NCBI RefSeq assembly: GCF_000423765.1 | Contig: NZ_AUIP01000007.1 | Location: forward strand, 1 to 64,000 | Reading direction: 5' to 3' | DNA from: Streptococcus porci DSM 23759 | GTDB lineage: Bacteria; Bacillota; Bacilli; Lactobacillales; Streptococcaceae | Length of the DNA stretch: 64,000 nucleotides | In this document: positions 26,686 to 36,281 of the stretch, in pieces | Numbering within the stretch: position 1 is the first letter of the stretch | Layout of the letters: every line of letters starts with the position of its first letter | Translations under genes and position numbers: made by a program | The notes under the pieces: generated by a model | The model's database searches: none | Told to the model about the DNA's origin: nothing | What the model saw: the letters and a program-made list of their open reading frames with translations, nothing else

Positions 26686-26967
26686 ATGAGAAAAAATCTA
26701 ACCGTTGGACTGCTGATTACAGCTGTTGCCTTGACAGCGGTCTTATCAATCGCCAATATTCAAACTGTAACTGTCAATTACCTCTTTGGCACCTTTAAAT
26801 TACCGTTGATTTTGCTAATTTTGATGTCAGTTGGTTTAGGTATGCTGATTCAATTTCTGCTGGGCTTTTTCAAAAATATGAGCTTGCGCCAAGAAATTAA
26901 AAAGTTAAACGACCACCATCTCAAAGATAAAGAGACAGCAAGAGAGAAGGAGGCGATGAGCAAGTGA
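26686..26967 (+). CDS. LapA family (DUF1049) membrane protein
   Basis: A 93-residue protein with two membrane segments (residues 6-25 and 38-62) and a charged, probably coiled C-terminal tail (LRQEIKKLNDHHLKDKETAREKE broken by no hydrophobics). This is the LapA_dom/YrvD-like layout, usually linked to envelope or polysaccharide assembly in other bacteria. It begins one base after the SDR stop and overlaps the GT8 gene by four bases. Confidence 0.82.
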   Translation: MRKNLTVGLLITAVALTAVLSIANIQTVTVNYLFGTFKLPLILLILMSVGLGMLIQFLLGFFKNMSLRQEIKKLNDHHLKDKETAREKEAMSK

Positions 26968-27791
26968 CACAACCGATCAATTTGCTCTATTCGATTGATG
27001 ATGGGTATGTGGATCAATTTAAGACAACCCTCTATTCGATTGTCAAAAATGCTAGTCGTAAAGACTTCCATGTTTATATTTTACAAAAGCCACTGTTGAA
27101 AAGACATGAGGAAATTGTCCAATTTTGCCAGAAGTTGGGAATCAGCTACAAACCAGTTATCATTGAAGAAAAGGCCTTTGATATGGCGCCGACAACGGAT
27201 CGTTATCCAGAAACTATCTATTATCGCTTGCTAGCACACGAGTATTTACCAGAAGAGTTGGACAAGATTCTCTACATTGATGCCGATATTCTCTGCATTA
27301 ATGATTTAGTGCCTCTTTATGAGATGGAGCTTGGTGACAAACTGTATGCGGCAGCTAGTCACACCGAAGATTCTGATATTACTGATGCCATCAATCGTCT
27401 TCGCCTCGGAAATTACGAGTCCAAATCCTACTTTAATTCCGGCGTGCTGCTTATGAATCTGACGGCCATCCGTTGGGTCGTCAAGCGGGAAGATATCATG
27501 GCTTATATTTCCGAAAAGAGCAATCGCCTTTTCTTGCCTGATCAGGATGTCTTGACAGCTCTTTACGGTCATGAGATTGAGCTTATTCCAGATGAAATAT
27601 ATAATTATGATACCCGATATTTTTTGCTTTATGTAGCCAAAAGCAAAGCAGAACACGGTTTAGATTGGGTGATGGCACATACTGTTTTTCTCCATTTTTG
27701 TGGACGGGATAAGCCTTGGAAAAAAGCTTATCTGGGAAAATTTGGTAGCCTCTATAAACACTATTGGCATTTAACACAGAAAGAAGTTTAA
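26964..27791 (+). CDS. Glycosyltransferase family 8
   Basis: A 275-residue GT-A fold transferase: LLYSIDDGYVDQFKTTLYSI at the start, the metal-binding DxD in YIDADIL (about residue 98), YFNSGVLLMNL and the late HFCGRDKPW. It probably adds a hexose to a surface glycan, glycolipid or glycoprotein. The start is GTG 26964, overlapping the LapA-like gene. Membrane anchoring could be provided by that neighbour (inference). Confidence 0.9.
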   Translation: MTQPINLLYSIDDGYVDQFKTTLYSIVKNASRKDFHVYILQKPLLKRHEEIVQFCQKLGISYKPVIIEEKAFDMAPTTDRYPETIYYRLLAHEYLPEELDKILYIDADILCINDLVPLYEMELGDKLYAAASHTEDSDITDAINRLRLGNYESKSYFNSGVLLMNLTAIRWVVKREDIMAYISEKSNRLFLPDQDVLTALYGHEIELIPDEIYNYDTRYFLLYVAKSKAEHGLDWVMAHTVFLHFCGRDKPWKKAYLGKFGSLYKHYWHLTQKEV

Positions 27792-27792
27792 A

Positions 27793-28182
27793 ATGGACAT
27801 TATTTTACATGAAATTAGAGCCTTTGAAAATTATGAGGTGAAGGTGGCAGAAGAAGGTCATATTGTCATTAACACCAAGGTTGTTGATGGTTCTCTTAAC
27901 TACTATGGCAATGCGCATGGTGGTTATCTACTTACCCTTTGTGATCAGATTTCTGGTTTGGTGGCTCGTTCTCTAGGTGCCAATGCGGTAACCCTACAAT
28001 CAAATATTAACTACCTTCGTGCAGGCCATCTGGGAGATCTTTTGACCGTTGAGGGGCGCTGTGTACACGATGGACGTACCACAAAAATTGTGGACACGGT
28101 AATCAGCAATGAGAAAGGCGACCTTATCACAAAAGCTAGCTTTACCATGTTTGTGACTGGTAAACCATCTGGAGATGCATAA
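27793..28182 (+). CDS. PaaI-family hotdog thioesterase
   Basis: A 129-residue hotdog-fold acyl-CoA thioesterase. The motif YYGNAHGGYLLTLCDQISGLVA contains the conserved N-x-H-G-G and the helix Asp of PaaI-like enzymes. It follows the GT8 gene after one base and closes the run from hflX. The acyl substrate is unknown. Confidence 0.87.
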   Translation: MDIILHEIRAFENYEVKVAEEGHIVINTKVVDGSLNYYGNAHGGYLLTLCDQISGLVARSLGANAVTLQSNINYLRAGHLGDLLTVEGRCVHDGRTTKIVDTVISNEKGDLITKASFTMFVTGKPSGDA

Positions 28183-28499
28183 GGTGACCTGCAACGACGT
28201 ATAAAAAGTAGTGACATTGTTAAAACTAAAAATAAGTAGGACAAAGTCGCCTTTGAGTGCTATTTTCAGCATCCATTGTGATAAGAAAATAATTATTTTC
28301 AAGGGAAGTGCTTCCTCAAGGAGACGTTTACCTCACCCACTACTTGAGGTAAGTGCAAGAAGAAAGACTAGAAAGAAAATTTAGTTCAGCGATTTAAACT
28401 GAGCACGCCCTATTAATGTTGGGAAAAGCCCCTCTGATGTGTAAGCACGCATTGTCGGTTTCCTATTTTTCTCGCATTTTGGGCTTTGTATCTTAAATT
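28183..28499 (+). ncRNA. Structured gene-free leader upstream of recJ
   Basis: 317 bases without a gene. A 16-base palindrome, GAAAATAATTATTTTC, spans 28285-28300. CCTCAAG (28314-28320) pairs with CTTGAGG (28343-28349). The same region can instead form ACCTCA (28330-28335) with TGAGGT (28345-28350), so the two are mutually exclusive. AAAGCCC (28425-28431) pairs with GGGCTTT (28481-28487), ending 12 bases before the recJ ATG. No known riboswitch signature was recognised. It may be a leader RNA or an independent small RNA. Confidence 0.4.
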
Positions 28500-30698
28500 A
28501 TGATTACATCAACATTTGATTGGAAAATAACTGAAAAAGTGCCAGATCAGGCCTTTTTAAAAGTAGCTAAAAAAGCTGGTTTGACAAAAACAGCAGCTGC
28601 TATTGCTTTTGAGCGAGGTATTGAGACAGAAGATGCCCTTGCTGATTTTCTGGGAGCAGACCTCTCACATTTGCATGATCCTTATCTACTCAATGATATG
28701 GAGAAGGCTGTGGCGCGCATCCGCTCTGCCATTGAAAATTACGAGCAGATTCTCATTTATGGCGATTATGATGCCGATGGGATGACTAGCGCGAGCATTG
28801 TCAAGGAAACTTTGGAGATGATGGGGGCAGAGGTTCAGGTATATCTGCCTAATCGCTTCACGGATGGCTACGGGCCAAATCTCAGCGTTTACAAGTACTT
28901 CATCGAGCAACAAGACATTTCCTTGATTATAACAGTAGATAATGGCGTAGCAGGTCATGAGGCTATCGCTTATGCACAAGGTCAAGGGGTAGATGTCATC
29001 GTCACTGACCACCATAGTATGCCAGCAGCGCTACCAGAGGCGTTTGCTATTATTCACCCTGAGCATCCAGCGAGTGACTACCCTTTTAAGCATTTGGCAG
29101 GATGCGGCGTTGCTTTTAAATTAGCAACAGCTTTGCTTGAATCCGTTCCGACTGAGCTCTTAGACTTGGTGGCTATTGGTACAATTGCTGATATGGTGAG
29201 CTTGACAGACGAAAATCGAATCATGGTTAAGGTCGGTCTTGCCGTGCTCAAACAAACAGAGCGAGTAGGGCTTTTAGAGCTCCTGAAACTGTCAGATGTA
29301 GATTTAGAAACCGTTGATGAGGACACGGTTGGCTTTACCATTGCTCCCCAACTTAATGCTCTGGGGCGATTAGATGATCCAAATCCTGCTATTGAACTCT
29401 TGACTGGCTTTGATGATGATGAGGCACAAGCCATTGCTCTCATGATTAAGGATAAAAACGAGGAGCGCAAAGCCATTGTGCAAAGTATTTTTGACGATGC
29501 TATTGCCATGATTGACCCCCAAAAGCCTGTTCAGGTGTTGGCGAAAGAAGGTTGGAACCCAGGTGTTCTGGGGATAGTTGCGGGTCGTATCATGGAGCAA
29601 ATCAGTCAGACTGTCGTAGTTCTCAATATCGAAAATGGTTCAGCCAAGGGATCGGCCAGAAGTCTTGAAAGCATTGATATTTTTTCCGCACTTGACAACC
29701 ACCGCGAAATTTTTACAGCTTTCGGGGGACATAGCGGAGCAGCTGGTATGACCCTACCAGCAGCAAATTTGGATAAATTGTCAGACATTCTCTGTACTTT
29801 CGTCCGTGACCATAACATTGATACTTCCCTCAAAAATAGCTTGACACTCGATGAGGAGCTGGATCTTTCAGCCCTCAGTCTTGAAACCCTCAAAGCTCTG
29901 GACAAGTTAGCGCCTTTTGGCATGGACAATAAAAAGCCCATTTTTTGGCTCAAGAACTTCAAGGTCACACAGGCTCGCACCATGGGACAAAACAATGCTC
30001 ATCTCAAACTTAGAATTAGTCAAAATGGGGCTGAATTTGATGTGGTAGCCTTCAATCAGGGGAGCTTGCTTCAGGAATTTCAACAAGCGCAGCACTTGGA
30101 GCTTGCGGTCACACTTTCTGTCAATGTTTGGAATGGGAACACAACCCTGCAGCTTATGTTAGTCGATGCTCGGGTTCAGGGAATTCAGCTTTTTGACATT
30201 CGTGCCAAGTCGGCTCAGCTACCAAATGGTGTGCCAGAGCTAGCTTCTTGGGACAATAGCAGAGCGGTTATCGTTGCTGACCTTCCAGACACAGCTGAGG
30301 AGCTGAAAGATTTCTTTGCAGACAAGGACTTTGAGGCTATTTATTTTAAGAATACCATTAAAGAGCCTTACTATTTGACAGGTTTTGGGACGCGGGAGCA
30401 ATACGCAAAGCTCTATAAGACGATTTACCAGTTTCCAGAGTTTGACGTTCGTTACAAACTCAAGGAGCTCAGCCATTTTCTTAACATTGATAAAATTCTC
30501 CTAGTCAAAATGATTCAAATCTTTGATGAGCTAGGCTTTGTTACCATTACTGATGGCGTCATGACGGTCAATAAAAAAGCGGAGAAAAGGGAGATTTCTG
30601 ATAGTCAGATTTACCAAGAGTTGAGGGCAAAAGTCAAATATCAAGAACTCATGGCTTTGGGAACACCTCGGGAAATTTATGATTGGTTGAAAGAATAG
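28500..30698 (+). CDS. recJ: Single-stranded-DNA-specific exonuclease RecJ
   Basis: A 732-residue 5'-3' single-strand exonuclease for recombination and repair. The DHH phosphoesterase motifs are IYGDYDADGMTSASIV (about residue 82), ITVDNGV and VTDHHS, and DHHA1 has the glycine-rich GGHSGAAGMT (about residue 410). An OB-fold domain and a C-terminal streptococcal extension follow. No Shine-Dalgarno sequence precedes ATG 28500. The upstream structured region may matter for its expression. Confidence 0.95.
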   Translation: MITSTFDWKITEKVPDQAFLKVAKKAGLTKTAAAIAFERGIETEDALADFLGADLSHLHDPYLLNDMEKAVARIRSAIENYEQILIYGDYDADGMTSASIVKETLEMMGAEVQVYLPNRFTDGYGPNLSVYKYFIEQQDISLIITVDNGVAGHEAIAYAQGQGVDVIVTDHHSMPAALPEAFAIIHPEHPASDYPFKHLAGCGVAFKLATALLESVPTELLDLVAIGTIADMVSLTDENRIMVKVGLAVLKQTERVGLLELLKLSDVDLETVDEDTVGFTIAPQLNALGRLDDPNPAIELLTGFDDDEAQAIALMIKDKNEERKAIVQSIFDDAIAMIDPQKPVQVLAKEGWNPGVLGIVAGRIMEQISQTVVVLNIENGSAKGSARSLESIDIFSALDNHREIFTAFGGHSGAAGMTLPAANLDKLSDILCTFVRDHNIDTSLKNSLTLDEELDLSALSLETLKALDKLAPFGMDNKKPIFWLKNFKVTQARTMGQNNAHLKLRISQNGAEFDVVAFNQGSLLQEFQQAQHLELAVTLSVNVWNGNTTLQLMLVDARVQGIQLFDIRAKSAQLPNGVPELASWDNSRAVIVADLPDTAEELKDFFADKDFEAIYFKNTIKEPYYLTGFGTREQYAKLYKTIYQFPEFDVRYKLKELSHFLNIDKILLVKMIQIFDELGFVTITDGVMTVNKKAEKREISDSQIYQELRAKVKYQELMALGTPREIYDWLKE

Positions 30699-30822
30699 GG
30701 CTGAGCTTGGAAAATGACACGATATGCTTCGACAACCAACCTTGGATGCTCTTGCTTTGATTTGACGAAACACCGTTCTATTGGCACCTGAGTCGCCTAG
30801 TCTGATTTTCACTTAGTATGAG

Positions 30823-30849
30823 AAAACACGACACGAGATCGTGTTTTTT
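30823..30849 (+). terminator. Terminator after recJ
   Basis: AAAACACGA (30823-30831) pairs with TCGTGTTTT (30839-30847) and is followed by T residues. A TATAAT at about 30852 then starts the next unit. Confidence 0.85.
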
Positions 30850-30887
30850 GATATAATAAGATTACTTTGAAAAGAGGTAAGTAGCTA

Positions 30888-31067
30888 ATGAAGAAACTAT
30901 TTAAAACAGAAAATATGATGACCTTCTTTTTTCTAACCTTATATGGTGGTGGTGTTTGGATGAATTTCAGAATTGGGAATTTTGTCCTTGCAGCCATCTG
31001 GGGACTTTTATTCTTTATCAATCTAGGTATTCTCATCTATCGTGTTTACGGGAAAAAGGGGAAGTGA
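30888..31067 (+). CDS. Small membrane protein, function unknown
   Basis: A 59-residue protein, MKKLFKTENMMTFFFLTLYG..., with two hydrophobic stretches (about residues 11-27 and 33-52) and a basic end YGKKGK. AGAGGT is a possible ribosome site, 13 bases before ATG 30888. Its stop is one base before the GNAT start, so the two genes form a coupled pair. No family is recognised. Confidence 0.65.
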   Translation: MKKLFKTENMMTFFFLTLYGGGVWMNFRIGNFVLAAIWGLLFFINLGILIYRVYGKKGK

Positions 31068-31068
31068 G

Positions 31069-31725
31069 ATGGACGAGAATAGATTTCATCATATACGGAG
31101 TCAGCTCAGTCCACAGTCAGCTCAGCTTTTTACTCAACAAATCCCAGCATATAAGGAGGGGTATGTCAATTATGTTTATCAGACAGACAAACCAGATGTG
31201 CAGGCGAGACGAGTTAAGCAGATGGACAAGATTTTTCGACGCTATTTGGCAGAACCTTATTTTTACATTCAACCCTTGAGCCAAGCTGATGCTGAGGAGA
31301 TTGCGGATAAGTGGAAGTACCAAGCACCTTATGACTTTTACGATATGACGGCTGATCCGGAGGATTATGCTGAGCTGATTGATGAGACGGCGCGTGCTGG
31401 TCGTTATTTTCAAGTCATCAGAAATGGGGTCTTTTTTGGCTTTTGTGTTTTGGAGAAAAAGGCTGACGCCCTTGAATTAGGTCTTGGCATGAATCCTGCT
31501 TACCTTGGTCAAGGTATGGGCACAGCCTTTTACCAAGCAATAGAAAAGTATATCGAAGAAAATTTTTCGATTACCCAAATCTCACTTTGTGTTGCCAACT
31601 TTAACCAACGTGCTATAAATGTCTATCAAAAGATGGGATTTCAAACCATTGAGACTTATAGACAAGAAACAAACGGCTCTGTCTATGATTTTCTCAGAAT
31701 GGAGAAAGTGCTAAATGACGAATGA
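31069..31725 (+). CDS. GNAT family N-acetyltransferase
   Basis: A 218-residue acetyltransferase. The GNAT core is in the second half: LGLGMNPAYLGQGMGTAFYQAI carries the acetyl-CoA motif (Q/R-x-x-G-x-G/A as GQGMGT), followed by LCVANFNQRAINVYQKMGF. An N-terminal extension of about 75 residues precedes it. ATG 31069 follows the small gene's stop, and the longer frame from 31042 would overlap that gene. The substrate is unknown. Confidence 0.88.
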   Translation: MDENRFHHIRSQLSPQSAQLFTQQIPAYKEGYVNYVYQTDKPDVQARRVKQMDKIFRRYLAEPYFYIQPLSQADAEEIADKWKYQAPYDFYDMTADPEDYAELIDETARAGRYFQVIRNGVFFGFCVLEKKADALELGLGMNPAYLGQGMGTAFYQAIEKYIEENFSITQISLCVANFNQRAINVYQKMGFQTIETYRQETNGSVYDFLRMEKVLNDE

Positions 31726-32250
31726 AGCATGAGAAAACCTTATCTGAAAAAGCTTAGAGAGTTAATGGAATCATAAGTGAGGTAGAAAGTGACTGGTACA
31801 TGTCCTATCAGGCATCAGCAAAAGATAGACATCAACCAGTTAGTTCCTTTATGTGATGCTCTTTGAGGGATCCGACCCTTAAAACGACGGATTGAAGGTC
31901 TATTAAGAGCGCTTAGACTCTAGCATATTGGTAGCCTGTCAAAATCAGAGGATTATAGGATTTCTTGGTTATGCTAGGATGTCCTTTTCTGAAGCTGATG
32001 GTTCTTATTTACGTATCCTTGTCTTAATTACTTTACATCAATAGTATTGTAAGGGCGTTGCTGGATATTTAGCAACAAGCTTAAAATAACTGGCTATAGG
32101 CTGTAAAGCTTTAGCTTTTAAAAGTGGTATAAGTTTTGAAAGAATAATGCCCATGCTTTCTATGGAAAGATAGGTTTTGAAAAAGACCAGCTCTGGCTTT
32201 AAAGAAAGTATCAGACCACATGCTGACAAATAGCGGATTTCCTCGTTTTT
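31726..32250. other. Gene-free region of about 525 bases
   Basis: No convincing gene. A 63-codon minus-strand frame (32038-32229) has no ribosome site or recognised motif. The plus strand carries stop codons throughout. A TCAGGCATCAGC stretch near 31811 faintly recalls repeat R2 but is too weak to assign. Confidence 0.4.
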
Positions 32251-32253
32251 TGC

Positions 32254-32265
32254 TATAATAGTCCC
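32254..32265 (+). promoter_or_regulatory. Extended -10 placing the hemW start codon at +1
   Basis: TGCTATAAT (-10 at 32254-32259), six bases, then ATG 32266. No ribosome binding site fits, so a leaderless transcript is predicted. Confidence 0.7.
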
Positions 32266-33399
32266 ATGACAAAACCAAGCTCAGCCTACATTCACATTCC
32301 CTTTTGTACGCAGATTTGCTATTACTGCGATTTTTCAAAGGTCTTTATCAAAAATCAGCCTGTGGACGCCTATCTGCAGGCTCTTATTCGTGAAATTTCC
32401 CTTGCTGATACGGGAAAACTGCGGACGCTTTATATCGGGGGAGGAACTCCGACAGCACTATCAGCAGATCAGCTGAATTACCTGCTCAGCCATTTGCAAG
32501 AAATCCTTGATTTGACTGAGATTGAGGAATTTACCATCGAGGCCAATCCAGGCGATTTGGATGCTGAGAAAATAGCAGTGCTAAAAAAGTCTGCGGTCAA
32601 TCGCGTCTCACTAGGCGTACAAACCTTTAACGACAAACACCTTAAGCGCATCGGCAGAAGCCACAATGAAGCACAAATCTACGACAACATTGAAGCTCTG
32701 AAAGTGGCTGGCTTTGACAATATCTCAATTGACCTCATTTATGCTCTTCCGGGTCAAACGATGGAAGACGTTAAAGAAAACGTTGAAAAAGCTCTGAGTT
32801 TGGACATTCCCCACCTCAGTCTTTATAGTCTGATATTGGAACACCACACGGTCTTTATGAATAAAATGCGGCGCGGTAAACTCAACCTACCGACCGAAGA
32901 TTTGGAAGCAGAGATGTTTGACTATATCATCTCAGAACTCGAAAAAAACGGTTTTGAACATTATGAAATTTCCAACTTTACAAAACCAGGCATGGAGAGC
33001 CGTCACAATCTGATGTATTGGAATAATGACGAGTATTACGGTTTCGGAGCAGGAGCGTCTGGTTATGTCAATGGTGTGCGCTACCGTAACCGTGGGCCAA
33101 TCCAACATTATCTGAGGGCTATCGCAGAAGAGGATCATGCTCGATTGTCAGAGGAAGTTTTGACTAAAAATGAGATGATGGAGGAGGAATTCTTTCTGGG
33201 TCTCCGTAAAAAATCTGGTGTTTCTATCGCACGATTTGAAGAAAAATTTCAGGAGAATTTTGAAGATCGATACGGTAAAATCGTAGACGAGCTCACGTCT
33301 GATGGTCTTGTCCAAATCACTGATGGCAGGTTGCGTATGACAAAGAAAGGCCTCTTTTTGGGAGACACTGTGGCTGAGAAATTTATTTTAGAAGGGTAA
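32266..33399 (+). CDS. hemW: Radical SAM protein HemW (HemN-like)
   Basis: A 377-residue radical SAM protein. The cluster motif C-x3-C-x2-C is in PFCTQICYYCDF near residue 13, preceded by YIHIPF. GGGTPTAL, EANPGDL, RVSLGVQTF and DLIYALPGQT follow, and the C-terminal HemN domain is complete. HemW binds haem and is proposed to insert or carry it; it is not a true coproporphyrinogen dehydrogenase. It heads an operon with the acyl-ACP thioesterase (six bases between the genes). Confidence 0.93.
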   Translation: MTKPSSAYIHIPFCTQICYYCDFSKVFIKNQPVDAYLQALIREISLADTGKLRTLYIGGGTPTALSADQLNYLLSHLQEILDLTEIEEFTIEANPGDLDAEKIAVLKKSAVNRVSLGVQTFNDKHLKRIGRSHNEAQIYDNIEALKVAGFDNISIDLIYALPGQTMEDVKENVEKALSLDIPHLSLYSLILEHHTVFMNKMRRGKLNLPTEDLEAEMFDYIISELEKNGFEHYEISNFTKPGMESRHNLMYWNNDEYYGFGAGASGYVNGVRYRNRGPIQHYLRAIAEEDHARLSEEVLTKNEMMEEEFFLGLRKKSGVSIARFEEKFQENFEDRYGKIVDELTSDGLVQITDGRLRMTKKGLFLGDTVAEKFILEG

Positions 33400-33405
33400 A
33401 CAGAG

Positions 33406-34146
33406 ATGGGACACATTTACAGAGAAGATTTTTTAATACCATTTGACATGGCTGATGTCAATCATAATATCAAGCTGCCTAAGCTCTTATCTTACTGCCT
33501 TTTTGTATCTGGCAAGCAGTCACAGGAGTTGGGCAGAAGTGATGATTACATTTTAGAAAACTTTGGTTTGCTCTGGATTATTACAGACTATGAGGTGACT
33601 ATCCACCGCCTACCCCGTTTTACAGAGACTATCACTATCGAGACAGAAGCCATTAGTTATAATAAGTTTTTCTGTTATCGGACCTTCAAAATTTATGATC
33701 AAAATGGAGAGCTTTTGCTTGATGTCTTGACCTATTTTGCACTTATGGATGCCAAGACTCGCAAGGTCTCACCTGTATTACCAGAGATTGTCGACGTTTA
33801 CGCTTCTAGCTTTGTCAAAAAAATCCAACGGGCTCCTAAGATGCTGCCTTTGGAAAATGCAGAGCAGAGACTCTATCATGTCCGCTATTTTGATATTGAT
33901 ATGAATGGTCATGTCAATAACAGTATTTATCTGGATTGGATGTATGATGTGCTGGGCTATGAGTTTTTGAGTAGCCACCGTCCTGCTAAGCTTCAACTCA
34001 AATACAATCGTGAAGTGTCTCCGGGTGGTGATATTTCTTCCCATTTTGTCAGAGATGGTTTGACGACTTACCACGACATCAGCTCAGAAGGTCATATCAA
34101 TGCTCAGGCGGTTATAGAATGGCTGCCTTTAGAAGTCAAGGAATAA
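33406..34146 (+). CDS. Acyl-ACP thioesterase
   Basis: A 246-residue double-hotdog protein. The first hotdog covers residues 1-140 (MADVNHNIKLPKLLSYC) and the second carries VRYFDIDMNGHVNNSIYLDWMYD, the Asn/His catalytic segment of bacterial FatA/FatB-like enzymes. It would release fatty acids from acyl-ACP and so influence membrane lipid make-up. It is co-transcribed with hemW. Confidence 0.9.
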   Translation: MGHIYREDFLIPFDMADVNHNIKLPKLLSYCLFVSGKQSQELGRSDDYILENFGLLWIITDYEVTIHRLPRFTETITIETEAISYNKFFCYRTFKIYDQNGELLLDVLTYFALMDAKTRKVSPVLPEIVDVYASSFVKKIQRAPKMLPLENAEQRLYHVRYFDIDMNGHVNNSIYLDWMYDVLGYEFLSSHRPAKLQLKYNREVSPGGDISSHFVRDGLTTYHDISSEGHINAQAVIEWLPLEVKE

Positions 34147-34175
34147 CTTTCCTAATAGTGAAGAAGGAGATAGTC

Positions 34176-34796
34176 ATGACTGAAAATCACAATTACATCG
34201 ACTGGGCAGTTCGTTTGCAGGCTTTAGCTCAAGCGGGACTGGCTTATGGCAAGGATACATTTGACATCGAGCGTTTTGAAGAAATTCGCCGAATTGCTAC
34301 TGAAATGTTGGTAGAGCCTTCTGGTTTGCCTAAAGAAATTGTCAAAGAGCTTTTTACTTCAGACTCAGGCTATCAGACCCCAAAAATAGATACCCGCGCA
34401 GCCATTTTCCAAGACCATAAAATCTTGCTAGTTCAAGAATCAGATGGCAACTGGACCTTGCCAGGTGGCTGGTGCGATGTGGATCAGTCCATTAGAGACA
34501 ATACGGTCAAAGAGGTTTTAGAAGAAGCTGGCGCAGTGGTAGAGCCATTTCGACTCGTAGCAGTCTTAGACAAGGCTAAAAATAATCCTGCTAGAACTGC
34601 CGTGCGCGTTATCAAGCACTTTGTCCTTTGCAAGTATATCAGTGGCACTTTTGTTTCCAATAGTGAAACTATTGCTGCCAAGTATTTTGCACTGGACGAG
34701 CTACCGAATCTAGCTGAGACTAAAACCACTACCAAGCAAATTGCCCTCTGCTTTGAAGCCAATCAAGCAGAGGTTTGGGAAACGGTGTTTGATTAA
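34176..34796 (+). CDS. NUDIX hydrolase with N-terminal Nudix_N_2 domain
   Basis: A 206-residue hydrolase. The N-terminal 60 residues (YIDWAVRLQALAQAGLAYGKD) match the Nudix_N_2 domain of ADP-ribose pyrophosphatase-like proteins. The Nudix box is LPGGWCDVDQS...VKEVLEEAGA: the EE metal pair is kept, but the first Glu is Gln and the Arg is Lys, as is common in this subgroup. ATG 34176 follows AAGGAG, and the longer frame from 34119 overlaps the thioesterase gene. Confidence 0.87.
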   Translation: MTENHNYIDWAVRLQALAQAGLAYGKDTFDIERFEEIRRIATEMLVEPSGLPKEIVKELFTSDSGYQTPKIDTRAAIFQDHKILLVQESDGNWTLPGGWCDVDQSIRDNTVKEVLEEAGAVVEPFRLVAVLDKAKNNPARTAVRVIKHFVLCKYISGTFVSNSETIAAKYFALDELPNLAETKTTTKQIALCFEANQAEVWETVFD

Positions 34797-34835
34797 AGGA
34801 ACGATTAAAAAAGAAAAATTTGTAGAGGAAAAAAA

Positions 34836-35609
34836 GTGACATACAAAGGTTATTTGATTGATTTAGACGGCACTATTTATAAGGGGAGCGACCGTATTCC
34901 TGCAGGAGAAGCCTTTATTCGTGATTTGCAGGCGCGTGAACTTCCTTATATGCTAGTGACCAATAATACAACACGGACGCCAGAACAGGTTCAGACCATG
35001 TTGCGTGACAAGTTCGAGATTGAGACACCACTAGAGACAGTTTACACCGCAACGCTTGCGACCGTGGACTACATGAAGGATTTGAATATGGGCAGGACGG
35101 TCTATGTTATCGGCGAAGAAGGGCTCAAATCGGCCATTTATGGGGCTGGTTTTATAGAAGATTTAGAAAATCCTGCCTATGTTGTTGTTGGTCTTGACTG
35201 GTCTGTGGACTACGAGAAGTTTGTGACAGCAACTCTTGCCATACAAAAGGGTGCCCACTTTATTGGAACAAATCCTGATCTTAATATTCCGACGGAACGT
35301 GGGCTTTTGCCAGGGGCTGGTTCTCTTATCGCCCTGCTTGAAGCGTCAACTCGTGTGAAACCAACCATCATCGGAAAGCCTGAAGCTATCATCATGGATA
35401 AGGCGCTGGCTCGTTTGGGTGTGGAAAAGGCTGACGCTATCATGGTGGGAGACAATTACCTGACCGATATTATGGCAGGTATTCAAAATGGCATTGATAC
35501 CCTCTTAGTCTTGACTGGATTTACGGCCAAGGAAGAAGTTCCGACATTACCCATTGCCCCTACCTTTGTTTTAGAAAGTTTATCGGAGTGGACCTTTGAT
35601 GAAAAGTAA
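34836..35609 (+). CDS. NagD-like HAD hydrolase (class IIA)
   Basis: A 257-residue phosphatase. Motif I is [11 protein letters not shown], motif [13 protein letters not shown], with an alpha/beta C2 cap in the middle ([17 protein letters not shown]). IGKPEAII carries the motif III Lys, and [10 protein letters not shown] is motif IV. It matches the TIGR01457 group of Gram-positive HAD-IIA proteins. The start is GTG 34836 after GAGGA. The substrate is unknown. It overlaps the next gene by 11 bases. Confidence 0.9.
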   Translation: MTYKGYLIDLDGTIYKGSDRIPAGEAFIRDLQARELPYMLVTNNTTRTPEQVQTMLRDKFEIETPLETVYTATLATVDYMKDLNMGRTVYVIGEEGLKSAIYGAGFIEDLENPAYVVVGLDWSVDYEKFVTATLAIQKGAHFIGTNPDLNIPTERGLLPGAGSLIALLEASTRVKPTIIGKPEAIIMDKALARLGVEKADAIMVGDNYLTDIMAGIQNGIDTLLVLTGFTAKEEVPTLPIAPTFVLESLSEWTFDEK

Positions 35610-36216
35610 CATCTATGCTTATCTGACAGTTGTCTGGCTCTTGGCGCTGGCTGTACTTGGCACTATCTATGGAGCTTGGCTTCTCTACCCGCTTGAGGTG
35701 GATTGGTTGAGGCTGACAGATCAAGTCACCATCAGCAAGGACCAGCTATTACAGAACTTTCATATTCTGATGGTCTATCTAACTAGTCCCTTTTCTTGGG
35801 TACTGGATATGCCCGACTTTCCCTCCTCAGCTAGTGGTCTTAAGCATTTTGTAGACGTGAAAAACCTCTTTCATCTGGCTCAGCTAGTGGTACTTTTAAC
35901 GCTCTATCCAGCTTTGCACTTTTTTTGGAAAAATAGCAGAACTAAGACTCTGTGGCTCCACCAAAAGATTTTTCTAGGAGCAGCCCTCATACCAGTAGTG
36001 ATTGGCATCATGGGGATGTTGATTGGTTTTGAAAATTTTTTCACCATTTTTCATCAAGTTCTTTTTCCTGGCGACAGCTCGTGGCTCTTTAATCCAGCGA
36101 CAGACCCTATTATTTGGGTTCTGCCAGAAACCTTTTTTCTGCATTGTTTTATCTTATTTTTGGTTCTGTATGAGGCGCTCATGCTAACCGCAGTACTTTG
36201 TAGCAAAAAATCCTGA
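35599..36216 (+). CDS. TIGR01906 family integral membrane protein
   Basis: A 205-residue protein with four membrane segments (about 7-29, 95-112, 125-148 and 175-198) and a large loop after the first (about 30-90). Its position behind the NagD-like gene, with overlap, is the usual setting for the TIGR01906 family. No function is known. ATG 35599 is used because GGAG lies about nine bases upstream; an in-frame TTG at 35596 is less likely. Confidence 0.82.
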   Translation: MKSNIYAYLTVVWLLALAVLGTIYGAWLLYPLEVDWLRLTDQVTISKDQLLQNFHILMVYLTSPFSWVLDMPDFPSSASGLKHFVDVKNLFHLAQLVVLLTLYPALHFFWKNSRTKTLWLHQKIFLGAALIPVVIGIMGMLIGFENFFTIFHQVLFPGDSSWLFNPATDPIIWVLPETFFLHCFILFLVLYEALMLTAVLCSKKS

Positions 36217-36222
36217 AAAATA

Positions 36223-36251
36223 TTGACGACTTCTTAAAAGCATGTTAAAAT
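36223..36251 (+). promoter_or_regulatory. Promoter of the ABC exporter attenuator
   Basis: TTGACG (36223-36228) and TAAAAT (36246-36251) are separated by exactly 17 bases. Predicted transcription start is near 36258, giving a leader of about 230 nucleotides before the first exporter gene. Confidence 0.8.
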
Positions 36252-36281
36252 ACTAACAATTAACAGAAAGGAGACATTAAC

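Noticed and set aside
31771-31850. Fourth copy of repeat R2
   Set aside because: Only a TCAGGCATCAGC-like stretch is similar; the flanking blocks are absent.
32038-32229. 63-codon minus-strand frame in the gene-free region before hemW
   Set aside because: No ribosome site, no promoter, no known motif; length is within chance for this base composition.
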